A stretch of DNA of 64,000 nt from JBBSEX01 sp038239345 (lineage in GTDB: Bacteria > Acidobacteriota > Terriglobia > Bryobacterales > Bryobacteraceae), in the NCBI GenBank assembly GCA_038239345.1, contig JBBSEX010000020.1, forward strand, positions 1 through 64,000. Direction: 5' to 3'. The position numbers were made by a program, and so were the translations under genes. Below the pieces are notes generated by a model. That model saw only the letters and a program-made list of their open reading frames with translations, was not told the DNA's origin and did no database searches. The first letter of the stretch is position 1, and each line of letters begins with the position of its first letter. Positions 33,861 through 41,039 of the stretch are shown one piece after another.

Positions 33861-34763
33861 TTATTGCCCGGAAATCCGGAAGTTCGTAACCACCCCGTTC
33901 ACGAACTGCACGCTGACCGTCGCTTCATTCGTCCGGTAATCGGCTTCGACAACTTCCAGACCTTCCACAAGTCTGCTGTCGCGAGTAAGAGGCCGGCCGA
34001 GCGCCGCATTGACCTGATCTTCCGACATACCCTTGCGAACGGGAAGCGAGCGCGGGAGTGGGCGATCCATCACCGGCTCCGATCCATGCGTGGAATTGAA
34101 GCGCATCGATGAAAAATCGACGTAAGGGGACATAGCGTTCATGAACCCTTCAGGATTCACCACGTCCGCTGGCAGGAAGCGTTGAAACCGTATATTGAAA
34201 CGTGAACCGGAGTGCGTCCGATTTTCCATCTCCAATTCCTGGTTTTGGGCGCGCACCTTTGCGGCTTGCATTTGCAATCGGGCTTGCTCCCGCTCGCGCC
34301 GGCGGCGAAGGTCGTCCAGTTCGTCGTCGATGCGCCGCCGCCGATCGGGCTCGGCCACCTCGCGCTCTGCTTCCAGATCTTTCTCATGCCGCGATTTCGG
34401 GACGCTGGTGTTGGGCACACCGGGCGCCGCCATGACGTCAGTGAAGGTTCCGTATCCGCCACCGCCCAGCTGGAACTCGATGTACTTGTCTTTGAGATGA
34501 ATTTTTGTGATCGTGACGGTATCGCCCTGCCGCAAGCTCACTCCGAAGTGCCTGATAGAATCGCCAACCTTGCGATAATCGACCGGATACTCGCGCTCCG
34601 GATAAACGTCGACTCCTGAAACATCAGCCGGCATATCGAGTTTAACCGTCACCTGCCGGCCCTCAAAAATCCGCCGTAGGGCGTCTTCATTCTGTGCCTG
34701 CAGTAAACCGGAGGCGGCGATTCCGAGTGCCGCTGCTACATGAAAATAGTAAATCCCGCGCAT
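33861..34763 (-). CDS. Exported coiled-coil protein with BamE/SmpA-like C-terminal domain
   Basis: This 300-residue protein starts at 34763 with a signal peptide (MRGIYYFHVAAALGIAASGLLQA). The longer frame from 35048 overlaps the upstream gene. Residues about 40-115 form a small beta domain (TVKLDMPADVSGVDVYPE). A highly charged helical stretch (about 145-200; DRRRRIDDELDDLRRRRERE) looks like a coiled coil. The last 55 residues (RKGMSEDQVNAALGRPL, EADYRTNEATVSVQFVNG) match the SmpA/BamE-type fold, in which a helix and two beta hairpins follow a 'GMSxxxVxxxLGxP' motif. The function is unknown; envelope assembly or assembly scaffolding is possible. No lipobox is present, unlike BamE. Confidence 0.72.
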   Translation of the reverse strand: MRGIYYFHVAAALGIAASGLLQAQNEDALRRIFEGRQVTVKLDMPADVSGVDVYPEREYPVDYRKVGDSIRHFGVSLRQGDTVTITKIHLKDKYIEFQLGGGGYGTFTDVMAAPGVPNTSVPKSRHEKDLEAEREVAEPDRRRRIDDELDDLRRRREREQARLQMQAAKVRAQNQELEMENRTHSGSRFNIRFQRFLPADVVNPEGFMNAMSPYVDFSSMRFNSTHGSEPVMDRPLPRSLPVRKGMSEDQVNAALGRPLTRDSRLVEGLEVVEADYRTNEATVSVQFVNGVVTNFRISGQ

Positions 34764-34879
34764 GCGTGTGTTCTCCGCTGCTGTTATTTTATGCGATTCG
34801 TCCGCGCGGGCGATCGTCTGGTACCGCGGGCTAAGCAACGCCTCTTCGCTCTGGCCGCCACAAGCAAGCTGCGCGGTAA

Positions 34880-35821
34880 CTAAACTTGCTGCTGTTTCAG
34901 ATCGCGCCCTATTGATTCCAGATCTCGCTCGGCATGGGACTGCCTTAGATAGAGGTCCAGCTCCTGGTATCGGCGCGAAATATCTTCGTCGAACGCCAAT
35001 GGGTGCGGTCCATAAGCGCGTGGAAGGCGCCGTAGTATGTCGGTACACGCTTGTTCCACCAGATGCCGTACCGTCAAGGCTCGAATCCGAGCGCTCGTTA
35101 TTGTATCGGCACCTTCATCGATTTCGCGGCCTGCCGCATCCAGGTAAGAACGCAGCGCCCATACGGCGGCTCGCATGGCTCCCAGATGCGCCAGAGTGTG
35201 TGGATCTTCGCGAGTCTGGCGCAGGGCGTAATCCACCAGTCCCTCGGCGCCGCCGGCCCAGCAAGCCGCGGGTCCACAAGCCCCATGCCAAAATCCAAGT
35301 CGATTGACGTACCAGCCGGGTCCGCCGATTATCCGTTCTCTTGAAACAGAGAGGGCATCGAATGTCGCGGTCGCCGTTCTTGTCTCCCGGAATGCCCCGG
35401 TCTTCCAGGCCGATTCATCAAAACACACCGAGGCTGCATTGTTTCGAACATCCACGTCGATCAATAGGGCTTCGGGAAAGCCGATTGTTACCAGTGCGCG
35501 GTCAACCAACCCGGCGCCACTGCAAAATCGCTTTCTGCCGCTAATCGCCAGCTGTCCGTCCGCCGACTCCAGCCGTAACTCTTGGCCCGGAATTTCCGAC
35601 GCCCACACGCCATAGTTAGCGCCTGGTTGAGGCTCGCGCCCAGCTTCCCCTAGAATCGCCAACGCATCCCAATGTGCTTCGGCAAGACGCGCCAGCCCCA
35701 GATCCTGACGTCCAATCTCCATCAAACGGCGATGGCGCAGATCGGTCTGTCCACTTCCTGGGAGGGGCAGGCGGAAGGCTGCGATTGACCGAAAGCTAGC
35801 GAGAAGTTCCTCGCCACTCAT
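34880..35821 (-). CDS. Acyl-CoA dehydrogenase-like flavoprotein (short)
   Basis: This 313-residue protein has the acyl-CoA dehydrogenase layout but is about 60-70 residues shorter than usual. The mid-beta domain shows NYGVWASEIPG, AISGRKRFCSGAG and VSRERIIGGPGWY. The C-terminal helical domain ends with LYLRQSHAERDLESIGRD. The usual C-terminal glutamate base of acyl-CoA dehydrogenases is not obvious, so its reaction is open. It could be an oxidase or hydroxylase acting on an acyl or amide group. It is the last gene of a four-gene operon and overlaps the GT2 gene by ATGA. Confidence 0.85.
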   Translation of the reverse strand: MSGEELLASFRSIAAFRLPLPGSGQTDLRHRRLMEIGRQDLGLARLAEAHWDALAILGEAGREPQPGANYGVWASEIPGQELRLESADGQLAISGRKRFCSGAGLVDRALVTIGFPEALLIDVDVRNNAASVCFDESAWKTGAFRETRTATATFDALSVSRERIIGGPGWYVNRLGFWHGACGPAACWAGGAEGLVDYALRQTREDPHTLAHLGAMRAAVWALRSYLDAAGREIDEGADTITSARIRALTVRHLVEQACTDILRRLPRAYGPHPLAFDEDISRRYQELDLYLRQSHAERDLESIGRDLKQQQV

Positions 35822-36531
35822 GCCGATACGCCATTGTGGGCGGCAAGGGCATCGGCAAATCCATGCGGGGCGCGGCCGATTCTTCTGCCGCTGGTGATCA
35901 CCCTAATCTGGCTCACCGAAGCCTGACGAATTCCCATGGCCGATAGCCGGTTCCATAAGTCGTGATCTTCCGCTGTCGGCAGCTTGTTCCAGCCCCCGGC
36001 TCGTAGATAGACGTCAGCCCTTACGCCAAGATTCGCGCCATGCACATGCGGATGCGAGCCATCCGGCCTGATGAGATATGTCTCGCGGAACCGCTGCTGT
36101 ACAAAGGCGGCGTGTCCCTCGAACGTATCGACATCGACCGTTCCGGCAACCGCTTCCACATTCTCCGCCGCAAGCGCTAACTGTTCGCTTAACCAGGTGG
36201 CCGGTACACTGCAATCGGCATCTGTATTGGCCAACCAGCAGCGCTTGCGCGGCCCCCTATATCGCTGCAGTGCCACCTCAGCCGCAAGCGCTCTGGCGCT
36301 TCCCACGGCTCCGGCCTGGGTTCGAACAACCATTCCATCGCCTTGTACCATCTGTTGCGCGATGTTCCACGTCCTATCGGTGGAGCTGTCCACCGCGACT
36401 ACAATGTCGACGGACGCGATCCCCGAAAGCAAGCAACGCGCGGCTAAAACGGAGTGCAAGCAACGCGGCAGCAACTCCTCTTCATTTCGGGCGGGGATTA
36501 GAACGCAAATATGCCACGGCAGCCTGTTCAT
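35818..36531 (-). CDS. GT2-family glycosyltransferase
   Basis: This 237-residue enzyme has the GT-A fold: VLIPARNEEELLPRCLHSV at the start, the metal-binding NTDADC (DxD) in the middle, and the acidic AEDHDLW near the end. No membrane helix is present, so it acts in the cytosol or at the membrane face. It uses an NDP-sugar donor. Third gene of the overlapping cassette, with ATGA junctions on both sides. A role in building the sugar-containing core that the neighbouring deacetylase and methyltransferase modify is inferred from context only. Confidence 0.9.
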   Translation of the reverse strand: MNRLPWHICVLIPARNEEELLPRCLHSVLAARCLLSGIASVDIVVAVDSSTDRTWNIAQQMVQGDGMVVRTQAGAVGSARALAAEVALQRYRGPRKRCWLANTDADCSVPATWLSEQLALAAENVEAVAGTVDVDTFEGHAAFVQQRFRETYLIRPDGSHPHVHGANLGVRADVYLRAGGWNKLPTAEDHDLWNRLSAMGIRQASVSQIRVITSGRRIGRAPHGFADALAAHNGVSA

Positions 36532-37097
36532 TTTGTTTCCCAGCGGTCTAGCCGAAAAGCGGCATGGCGCTCGGAGTGTCCAACCGTTAGATCCGCAAGT
36601 GCCCCGAATATTTCATGAACCCGATCGCCACTCAGCAGGTGATCTTCGGAGTAACCCAGCCAATGCGCCGCCAGCAGCACGCCGGGTTTGCGGATTTTGC
36701 CGGCCAATTTCTCCGCCAGCAGCGTCAATTGCCGCTCGTCGAAGTAATAGCCAATTTCACTCATGACCACCAGATCAAAATCGCCGGCGGGGAGGTCCGG
36801 CAGCGCCCCACATGTGATTTCGACATTAGACAGGGTCTTACAACGCTCGCGGGCGCTATCCACCGCGGTTGGCGAAATGTCCACCGCCACCACCCGATCG
36901 CAAATCGCGGCTAAACGCTCGGTCAATATTCCGATTGAGCAGCCGGGTTCAAAGGCGCGAGCAAAGCGCCGGTAGTGCAGCGCATCGAAGACAGCTTGGT
37001 ATCGGCTCTGTTCGTATTCGCTGGAAGCGAAATCCCAGGGATCCGATTTTTGCCGGTACTTTTCGTCAAAAAATTCCTGGCTGACTGTGTCCTTCAT
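36528..37097 (-). CDS. NodS-like SAM-dependent methyltransferase
   Basis: This is a 189-residue methyltransferase that begins FFDEKYRQKSDPWDFASS, a signature shared with NodS-type nodulation methyltransferases and related proteins. The SAM-binding region reads AFEPGCSIGILTERLA, followed by VVAVDISPTAV and DLVVMSEIGYYF. NodS N-methylates the deacetylated glucosamine of Nod-factor precursors. Here it is directly downstream of a PIG-L deacetylase gene and overlaps it by ATGA, so N-methylation of a freed amine is a natural hypothesis. The actual substrate is unknown. Confidence 0.88.
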   Translation of the reverse strand: MKDTVSQEFFDEKYRQKSDPWDFASSEYEQSRYQAVFDALHYRRFARAFEPGCSIGILTERLAAICDRVVAVDISPTAVDSARERCKTLSNVEITCGALPDLPAGDFDLVVMSEIGYYFDERQLTLLAEKLAGKIRKPGVLLAAHWLGYSEDHLLSGDRVHEIFGALADLTVGHSERHAAFRLDRWETK

Positions 37098-37783
37098 GCG
37101 GTCGCGAAAACCTCAAAGCGCCGCCGCGCGGGGGCTAACAACCGTTCTGGCAGGATGGGTTCGCCGATCGCCCGCTCCAACTGCGAGCGATGACAGCGTA
37201 ACGCATTGGCTTTGGCGGCCAGCGATTGCTCGTCGAGAGGCAAACATTGCAGGCGCAAATTGTTTAATAATGCAACGGTTCCGAAATGCCACGTCCAAAA
37301 GAAATAGGAACTAAGCGTCGCCCCGGCGGCTTGCGCGACCTTTTCAGCGGCACGCCCGCAAGCTTCATGATCGGGATGAAAATCGCAGTGCCAAGGAGCC
37401 ACAATATGAGTGTTCTCGCCAACCAGGGAAGTAAGCTGTTCTACTAAATTCCACCCTTGCGATGCCACCGCGCTGTCGGGTAACTCAAACCGAACGATCT
37501 TCTCTTTTGGCACACCCAGACACGACAACGCCTCAGTCTGTTCCCGCCGGCGCAAATCGCCCAGGCCCTCATTTTCCGGATAAGCATTCTCGCCATCGGT
37601 CACTGCCGCGACAATAACGTCGACACCGAGCCGCCTCTGCGCCGCAATCAATCCCCCCGCGCCCAACGTTTCATCATCGGGATGCGGAGCGACAATCAGG
37701 ATTTGCTTAGACGGCGGAATCCAAGCGGGTAAGCCGTGCAACGCCTTAAGCCAAGCCTCTTCCTGCTCCACGGAGACGATCAT
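37094..37783 (-). CDS. PIG-L-family N-acetylglucosaminyl deacetylase
   Basis: This 229-residue protein has the PIG-L/LmbE fold. The zinc-binding motif is VAPHPDDETLGAGG and a second conserved histidine pair is in HCDFHPDHEACG. Members remove the N-acetyl group from GlcNAc in GlcNAc-PI, mycothiol, bacillithiol and antibiotic precursors. It is the first gene of the cassette and has an AAGGA ribosome-binding site ten bases before ATG. The downstream NodS-like methyltransferase suggests that the exposed amine is methylated. An amine-bearing sugar substrate is likely. Confidence 0.92.
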   Translation of the reverse strand: MIVSVEQEEAWLKALHGLPAWIPPSKQILIVAPHPDDETLGAGGLIAAQRRLGVDVIVAAVTDGENAYPENEGLGDLRRREQTEALSCLGVPKEKIVRFELPDSAVASQGWNLVEQLTSLVGENTHIVAPWHCDFHPDHEACGRAAEKVAQAAGATLSSYFFWTWHFGTVALLNNLRLQCLPLDEQSLAAKANALRCHRSQLERAIGEPILPERLLAPARRRFEVFATA

Positions 37784-37858
37784 TAACGGTACGTCCTTAC
37801 GGGTAGATTCGACCTAGGGAAGGCTGGATTTAGAATAACGTTTGCGGGATGTGTGCAC

Positions 37859-37883
37859 GATGGTGGGCCCGGCGGAACCCGAA
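37859..37883 (-). pseudogene. Decayed 3' end of a tRNA (acceptor/T-arm remnant)
   Basis: These 25 bases match the 3' end of the intact tRNA-Val at 37942-37966 at 22 positions, including CCA, the discriminator base and the acceptor 3' strand. The rest of a tRNA is missing, the T-stem partner is absent, and the conserved T-loop A58 has changed to G. It is therefore a remnant of a second tRNA or of a recombination end, not a gene. Confidence 0.65.
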
Positions 37884-37943
37884 AAGTAGCGATGGCAATT
37901 GAGTCAATGATTGCCAAGAGATTTCAAGATGATGAAAGCAGGA

Positions 37944-38020
37944 TGGTGGGCCCGACAGAACTCGAATCTGTGACCTCTACCGTGTCAAGGTAGCGCTCTA
38001 ACCAACTGAGCTACGGGCCC
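37944..38020 (-). tRNA. tRNA-Val (GAC)
   Basis: The complementary strand folds as a complete cloverleaf. The acceptor is GGGCCCG paired with CGGGCCC. The D-arm begins GCTCAGTTGG, the anticodon stem is CTACC/GGTAG with loop TTGACAC (anticodon GAC), and the T-loop is TTCGAGT in stem ACAGA/TCTGT. The discriminator is A and the CCA end is encoded in the DNA (37944-37946). GAC reads valine GUC/GUU codons. The gene lies in its own intergenic space between the PIG-L operon and a membrane-protein operon. Confidence 0.95.
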
Positions 38021-38041
38021 GCGTGAGGTCTGAAAATTAGG

Positions 38042-38833
38042 TTACCACAAAACCATCGGAATGCCGCGCAGCGCTTGCAATAGAAAATAGGTTGTACCCG
38101 ACACATAAATGACGAAAAATGTGAACAACGCCGTCAACTGCATCGCCGTCCGATCCTGTCGCTGGGATAGCAGCCACCCGGCGATGGGAAAGATCTGCAG
38201 TGCATGCATACCCAGAAAATGCGCCACGCGCAGATCGCCGGCGCGGGTGCTCCAGTTAACGAAGGGAAGCCCGGGGCCACCGTCCGCCGCCCCTACCGTA
38301 TGCGCAGAATGCCCAACCATCACCAGGCCTTCCATCGTGAAGATCACGAACAGCAGTAAGCCGAGACGGATGCCCCACAGGTGTGCCGAGGCCAGGGCCG
38401 GCACCCGCCGCAGGAATAAGAGCAACAGATATGCCGCCAGTAGCGTGCTGTTCACAATCGCGATCCCCATCAAGGTAAAAACCGCCGCGTCAAACGCATT
38501 CTTGACATTGAAATGGGATGTCGTGCCGCGAAAGGCCTGCATGTCGATACAGACGATTTCGATCATCATCGATACCGCGATTCCCCACCCGATTATCGAA
38601 ACGGCCCGGCGTTTATCTGCAACGTAGCGCAGTAACAACGCCACGGTCACCGTGTAGATGACGATGGAGATTTCAAATTTCATCGGCTTGATCCAGGCGT
38701 TCAATCCGAGGATCGTGCGCGCATCGAACATCGCCGCTGCGGCGGATAACAACAGGAGAGCGAAGTTGATCCAGGCCGTGATCGCCAGCGGAGGGCTTAC
38801 TCGAAAAACTTCGCGAATATAGCGGCTGTTCAT
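38042..38833 (-). CDS. Polytopic membrane protein of unknown function
   Basis: This 263-residue protein has about seven membrane helices. The start at 38833 is set by an ATGA overlap with the DUF4281 gene upstream; a longer frame from 38938 would begin inside that gene. Several histidines lie at helix ends (MVGHSAHTVG, VAHFLGMHALQIFP), a pattern seen in heme- or quinone-linked membrane proteins. I do not recognise a named family. It is the last gene of a run that includes DUF4281, rhodanese and a sulfite-oxidase fusion, so an electron-transfer role is possible but speculative. Confidence 0.65.
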   Translation of the reverse strand: MNSRYIREVFRVSPPLAITAWINFALLLLSAAAAMFDARTILGLNAWIKPMKFEISIVIYTVTVALLLRYVADKRRAVSIIGWGIAVSMMIEIVCIDMQAFRGTTSHFNVKNAFDAAVFTLMGIAIVNSTLLAAYLLLLFLRRVPALASAHLWGIRLGLLLFVIFTMEGLVMVGHSAHTVGAADGGPGLPFVNWSTRAGDLRVAHFLGMHALQIFPIAGWLLSQRQDRTAMQLTALFTFFVIYVSGTTYFLLQALRGIPMVLW

Positions 38834-39252
38834 TCCGGATCGATACGCCGGCGTAACACGTAACGTAGTAAAAGGTATGAAAATAGTCCGGCTGGTCCCA
38901 ACATGAACGTCAGTAACAAACACGGCGCCACCAACCATCGGGAAATGCCGAGGCGCAGCGCATCGCGAGCTTCCCAGCCGCCAACGAAAAGATCAAACGC
39001 CAAATAATGGACCCAGCCCGCGAGCAGCACGGCGGGACTCTGAAACAGCATCGCAACTTGCGCCAACGATCCGAAACCGCCACCTTGTCCGCGATTCGTT
39101 GCGAACAGCGCGATGTACACCATGCCCAACAGAACCGGCGTAAGGAAGGCCGTAGCGCGCTGCGTCCACTTCCATTGCGGAATGAAAATAAGCAGCATCC
39201 AACCAGGAAGAACCAGGAAGTTGCAAACCGAGAATATCGATTCGAGGCTCAT
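38830..39252 (-). CDS. ABA4-like (DUF4281) membrane protein
   Basis: This 140-residue protein has four membrane helices. It carries the DUF4281 pattern, including GWVHYLAFDLFVGGWEARDA and LTFMLGPAGLFSYL. In plants ABA4 acts in neoxanthin synthesis, but bacterial members have no established role. Coupled by ATGA to the downstream membrane protein and 12 bp after the rhodanese gene stop. The family is recognised with confidence; function here is unknown. Confidence 0.85.
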   Translation of the reverse strand: MSLESIFSVCNFLVLPGWMLLIFIPQWKWTQRATAFLTPVLLGMVYIALFATNRGQGGGFGSLAQVAMLFQSPAVLLAGWVHYLAFDLFVGGWEARDALRLGISRWLVAPCLLLTFMLGPAGLFSYLLLRYVLRRRIDPE

Positions 39253-39264
39253 TGCTCCCCTTGT

Positions 39265-39603
39265 CTAATATCGAGGAATCGAGCCGTCGATTTCGATACT
39301 CCAGCGGTCGATTCCACCAGCCATGCTCTGGCAGCTTTCGACGCCCTGATTGCGCAGCCAATTCACCACCTGCAGACTGCGTGCCCCGTGGTGGCAAAGA
39401 ACAATCAGCGGGGCTTCGTCGGCCTGCCCCTCCAGGGTTTGTAAGGATGCGGGAACCGTATTCATGGGAATCAGCACAGCCCCATCGATGCGCGCTATCT
39501 GATGTTCAAACGGTTCACGAACGTCAATCAGGTGCAGCTTGGCTCCGCCGTCGAGCGCCGTCTTTACCTCGGCCGGCGTGATTTCAAATGGCAGTTGGGG
39601 CAT
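39265..39603 (-). CDS. Rhodanese-like sulfurtransferase
   Basis: This single-domain 112-residue rhodanese has the catalytic cysteine in LIVLCHHGARSLQVV, the six-residue active loop. LIDVREPFEHQIARI is the second conserved block. No signal peptide is seen, so it is cytoplasmic. Rhodaneses move sulfane sulfur, giving sulfite from thiosulfate, or supply sulfur to other proteins. It lies 38 bp after a sulfite-oxidase gene, so a joint sulfur pathway is plausible. Confidence 0.92.
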   Translation of the reverse strand: MPQLPFEITPAEVKTALDGGAKLHLIDVREPFEHQIARIDGAVLIPMNTVPASLQTLEGQADEAPLIVLCHHGARSLQVVNWLRNQGVESCQSMAGGIDRWSIEIDGSIPRY

Positions 39604-39641
39604 CTTAATTAATTGTCACGGAAGATCTTCCCAGCCATCGC

Positions 39642-41039
39642 TTAGCGCGCGCTATCGGGACCAAAGTTCTTCACCAGATAATCCAGAATCCCGCTGCGAT
39701 TGTCAGGCGTCACCGGAGCTCCCCACCCCGACATTTTATTCAGCTCCCGATCCCACTGTGCCTTAGTCAAGCGCTGGGCGCGCACGATGTCTTCTTCGTG
39801 GCACGTCAGGCAGGTGTTTCCGTAGTCCTTCGGCACATCCCCAGTGGCAGTCGTCGCCGCCGGTTGATTTGCCTGCGCCGGCGCAACTTCGTTCAATCTT
39901 TCCACCATGTCGATGCCCGCGGAGTGGACCACGTTCCATTGATAGCCCGACGGATTCCACTCTTCCGTGAACGGCTGTTTGTCGCCACCGGTATCCGTGG
40001 CGCGAGCCATGACGTTGTAATAGCCGGCCTGCTCGGGCGTCCACGAATATTCAAACTGGCGAAAGCCATAACGGGTGGATGAACCCACCAGATTCGCCGC
40101 CTTCCAATTGCGCCCGCCATCCACGCTAACATCGACGCCGGTGACCGGGCCGGACTCGCCCGACCAAGCCATGCCAGTCACACTCACCGGCCCGCCGAGG
40201 GGCAGTTTCGCTTTGTCCAACGGCGCGGCGATCACGGATTTTACATGGATGCTGGTTAACGGGCGCGTCAATGACGGATCGACAGGAGCTCCCGGCGCAC
40301 CCAAGCGCACCGGATAGCGATAGGCGTTCTTCATCCACCATCCATCGAACTCGCCGCTTAATACGTGAATCCCTTGCACCCACTTCATCCAGGAATCGCC
40401 AGCCCAACCCGGTACGATCAAACGCAGGGGAAATCCATGAGACGCGGGCAGCGCCTCGCCGTTCATCTCAAAAGCAAGCAGGGTGTCGGGATGCAGCCCT
40501 TTCTCCACGTCGATGGTCCGTTGAAAATCGGCCATCTTGCCCAGCGGTACATCCGCCCCGTCCATCAGTAATTGTTTCGCCGACGCCTTGATGCCGGCCC
40601 TCTTCAGGACATCGGCCAGCCGGACTCCGGTCCATTTCGCGCAGCCGACGGCGCCGTATTGCCATTGGACACCGGGAAGGTGCGGAGTATAAAACGCCCG
40701 TCCATTACCGGCGCATTCCAGCACCGCCACAAGATCCACGCGTGGCAGCTTCTTCAAATCGTCAAGGGTAAGTGCAAGTGGCGAATTCACTTCGCCGTCC
40801 ACCGTCAACTTCCACGTAGCCGGATTCACCTTGGGTACGTAGACATGCGTCCGCACATAGAACCGCTCAATGGGAGTGATCGCCATTCGAAAGCCGTCCA
40901 GAGGCATCTCCAGATCTTCCGGACGTATCGATCGCACGATCATGTTCATCTTCGCCCGGTCGGCTGCCGACGATGTAAAGCGCGGCATGAAACTCGCGGC
41001 GGCGGCTAACTGTAGTAATTGGCGGCGGGAATATTTCAT
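39642..41039 (-). CDS. Sulfite oxidase-type molybdoenzyme fused to cytochrome c
   Basis: This 465-residue protein starts with a Tat-like signal (MKYSRRQLLQLAAAASFMPRF). The molybdopterin domain (about 35-250) has the Mo-ligand cysteine C109 in VLECAGNGRAFY, GAVGCAKWTGVRLADV and SHGFPLRLIVPGWAGDSW. A dimerisation domain (about 255-375) follows. The last 65 residues form a mono-heme cytochrome c unit with CLTCH at 410-414 and a likely axial methionine at 436. It would oxidise sulfite (or a related oxyanion) in the periplasm and pass electrons internally to its own heme, a fused version of SorA plus SorB. The start is coupled to the kinase stop by ATGA. Confidence 0.9.
   Translation of the reverse strand: MKYSRRQLLQLAAAASFMPRFTSSAADRAKMNMIVRSIRPEDLEMPLDGFRMAITPIERFYVRTHVYVPKVNPATWKLTVDGEVNSPLALTLDDLKKLPRVDLVAVLECAGNGRAFYTPHLPGVQWQYGAVGCAKWTGVRLADVLKRAGIKASAKQLLMDGADVPLGKMADFQRTIDVEKGLHPDTLLAFEMNGEALPASHGFPLRLIVPGWAGDSWMKWVQGIHVLSGEFDGWWMKNAYRYPVRLGAPGAPVDPSLTRPLTSIHVKSVIAAPLDKAKLPLGGPVSVTGMAWSGESGPVTGVDVSVDGGRNWKAANLVGSSTRYGFRQFEYSWTPEQAGYYNVMARATDTGGDKQPFTEEWNPSGYQWNVVHSAGIDMVERLNEVAPAQANQPAATTATGDVPKDYGNTCLTCHEEDIVRAQRLTKAQWDRELNKMSGWGAPVTPDNRSGILDYLVKNFGPDSAR

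Noticed and set aside
34880..37783. A true rhizobial nodulation cluster
   Set aside because: NodA- and NodC-type genes and nod boxes are missing; the similarity is only in enzyme types.
37859..38020. An integrated genetic element at tRNA-Val
   Set aside because: Only 60 bases lie between the tRNA and its partial copy, with no integrase gene or element-type cargo nearby.
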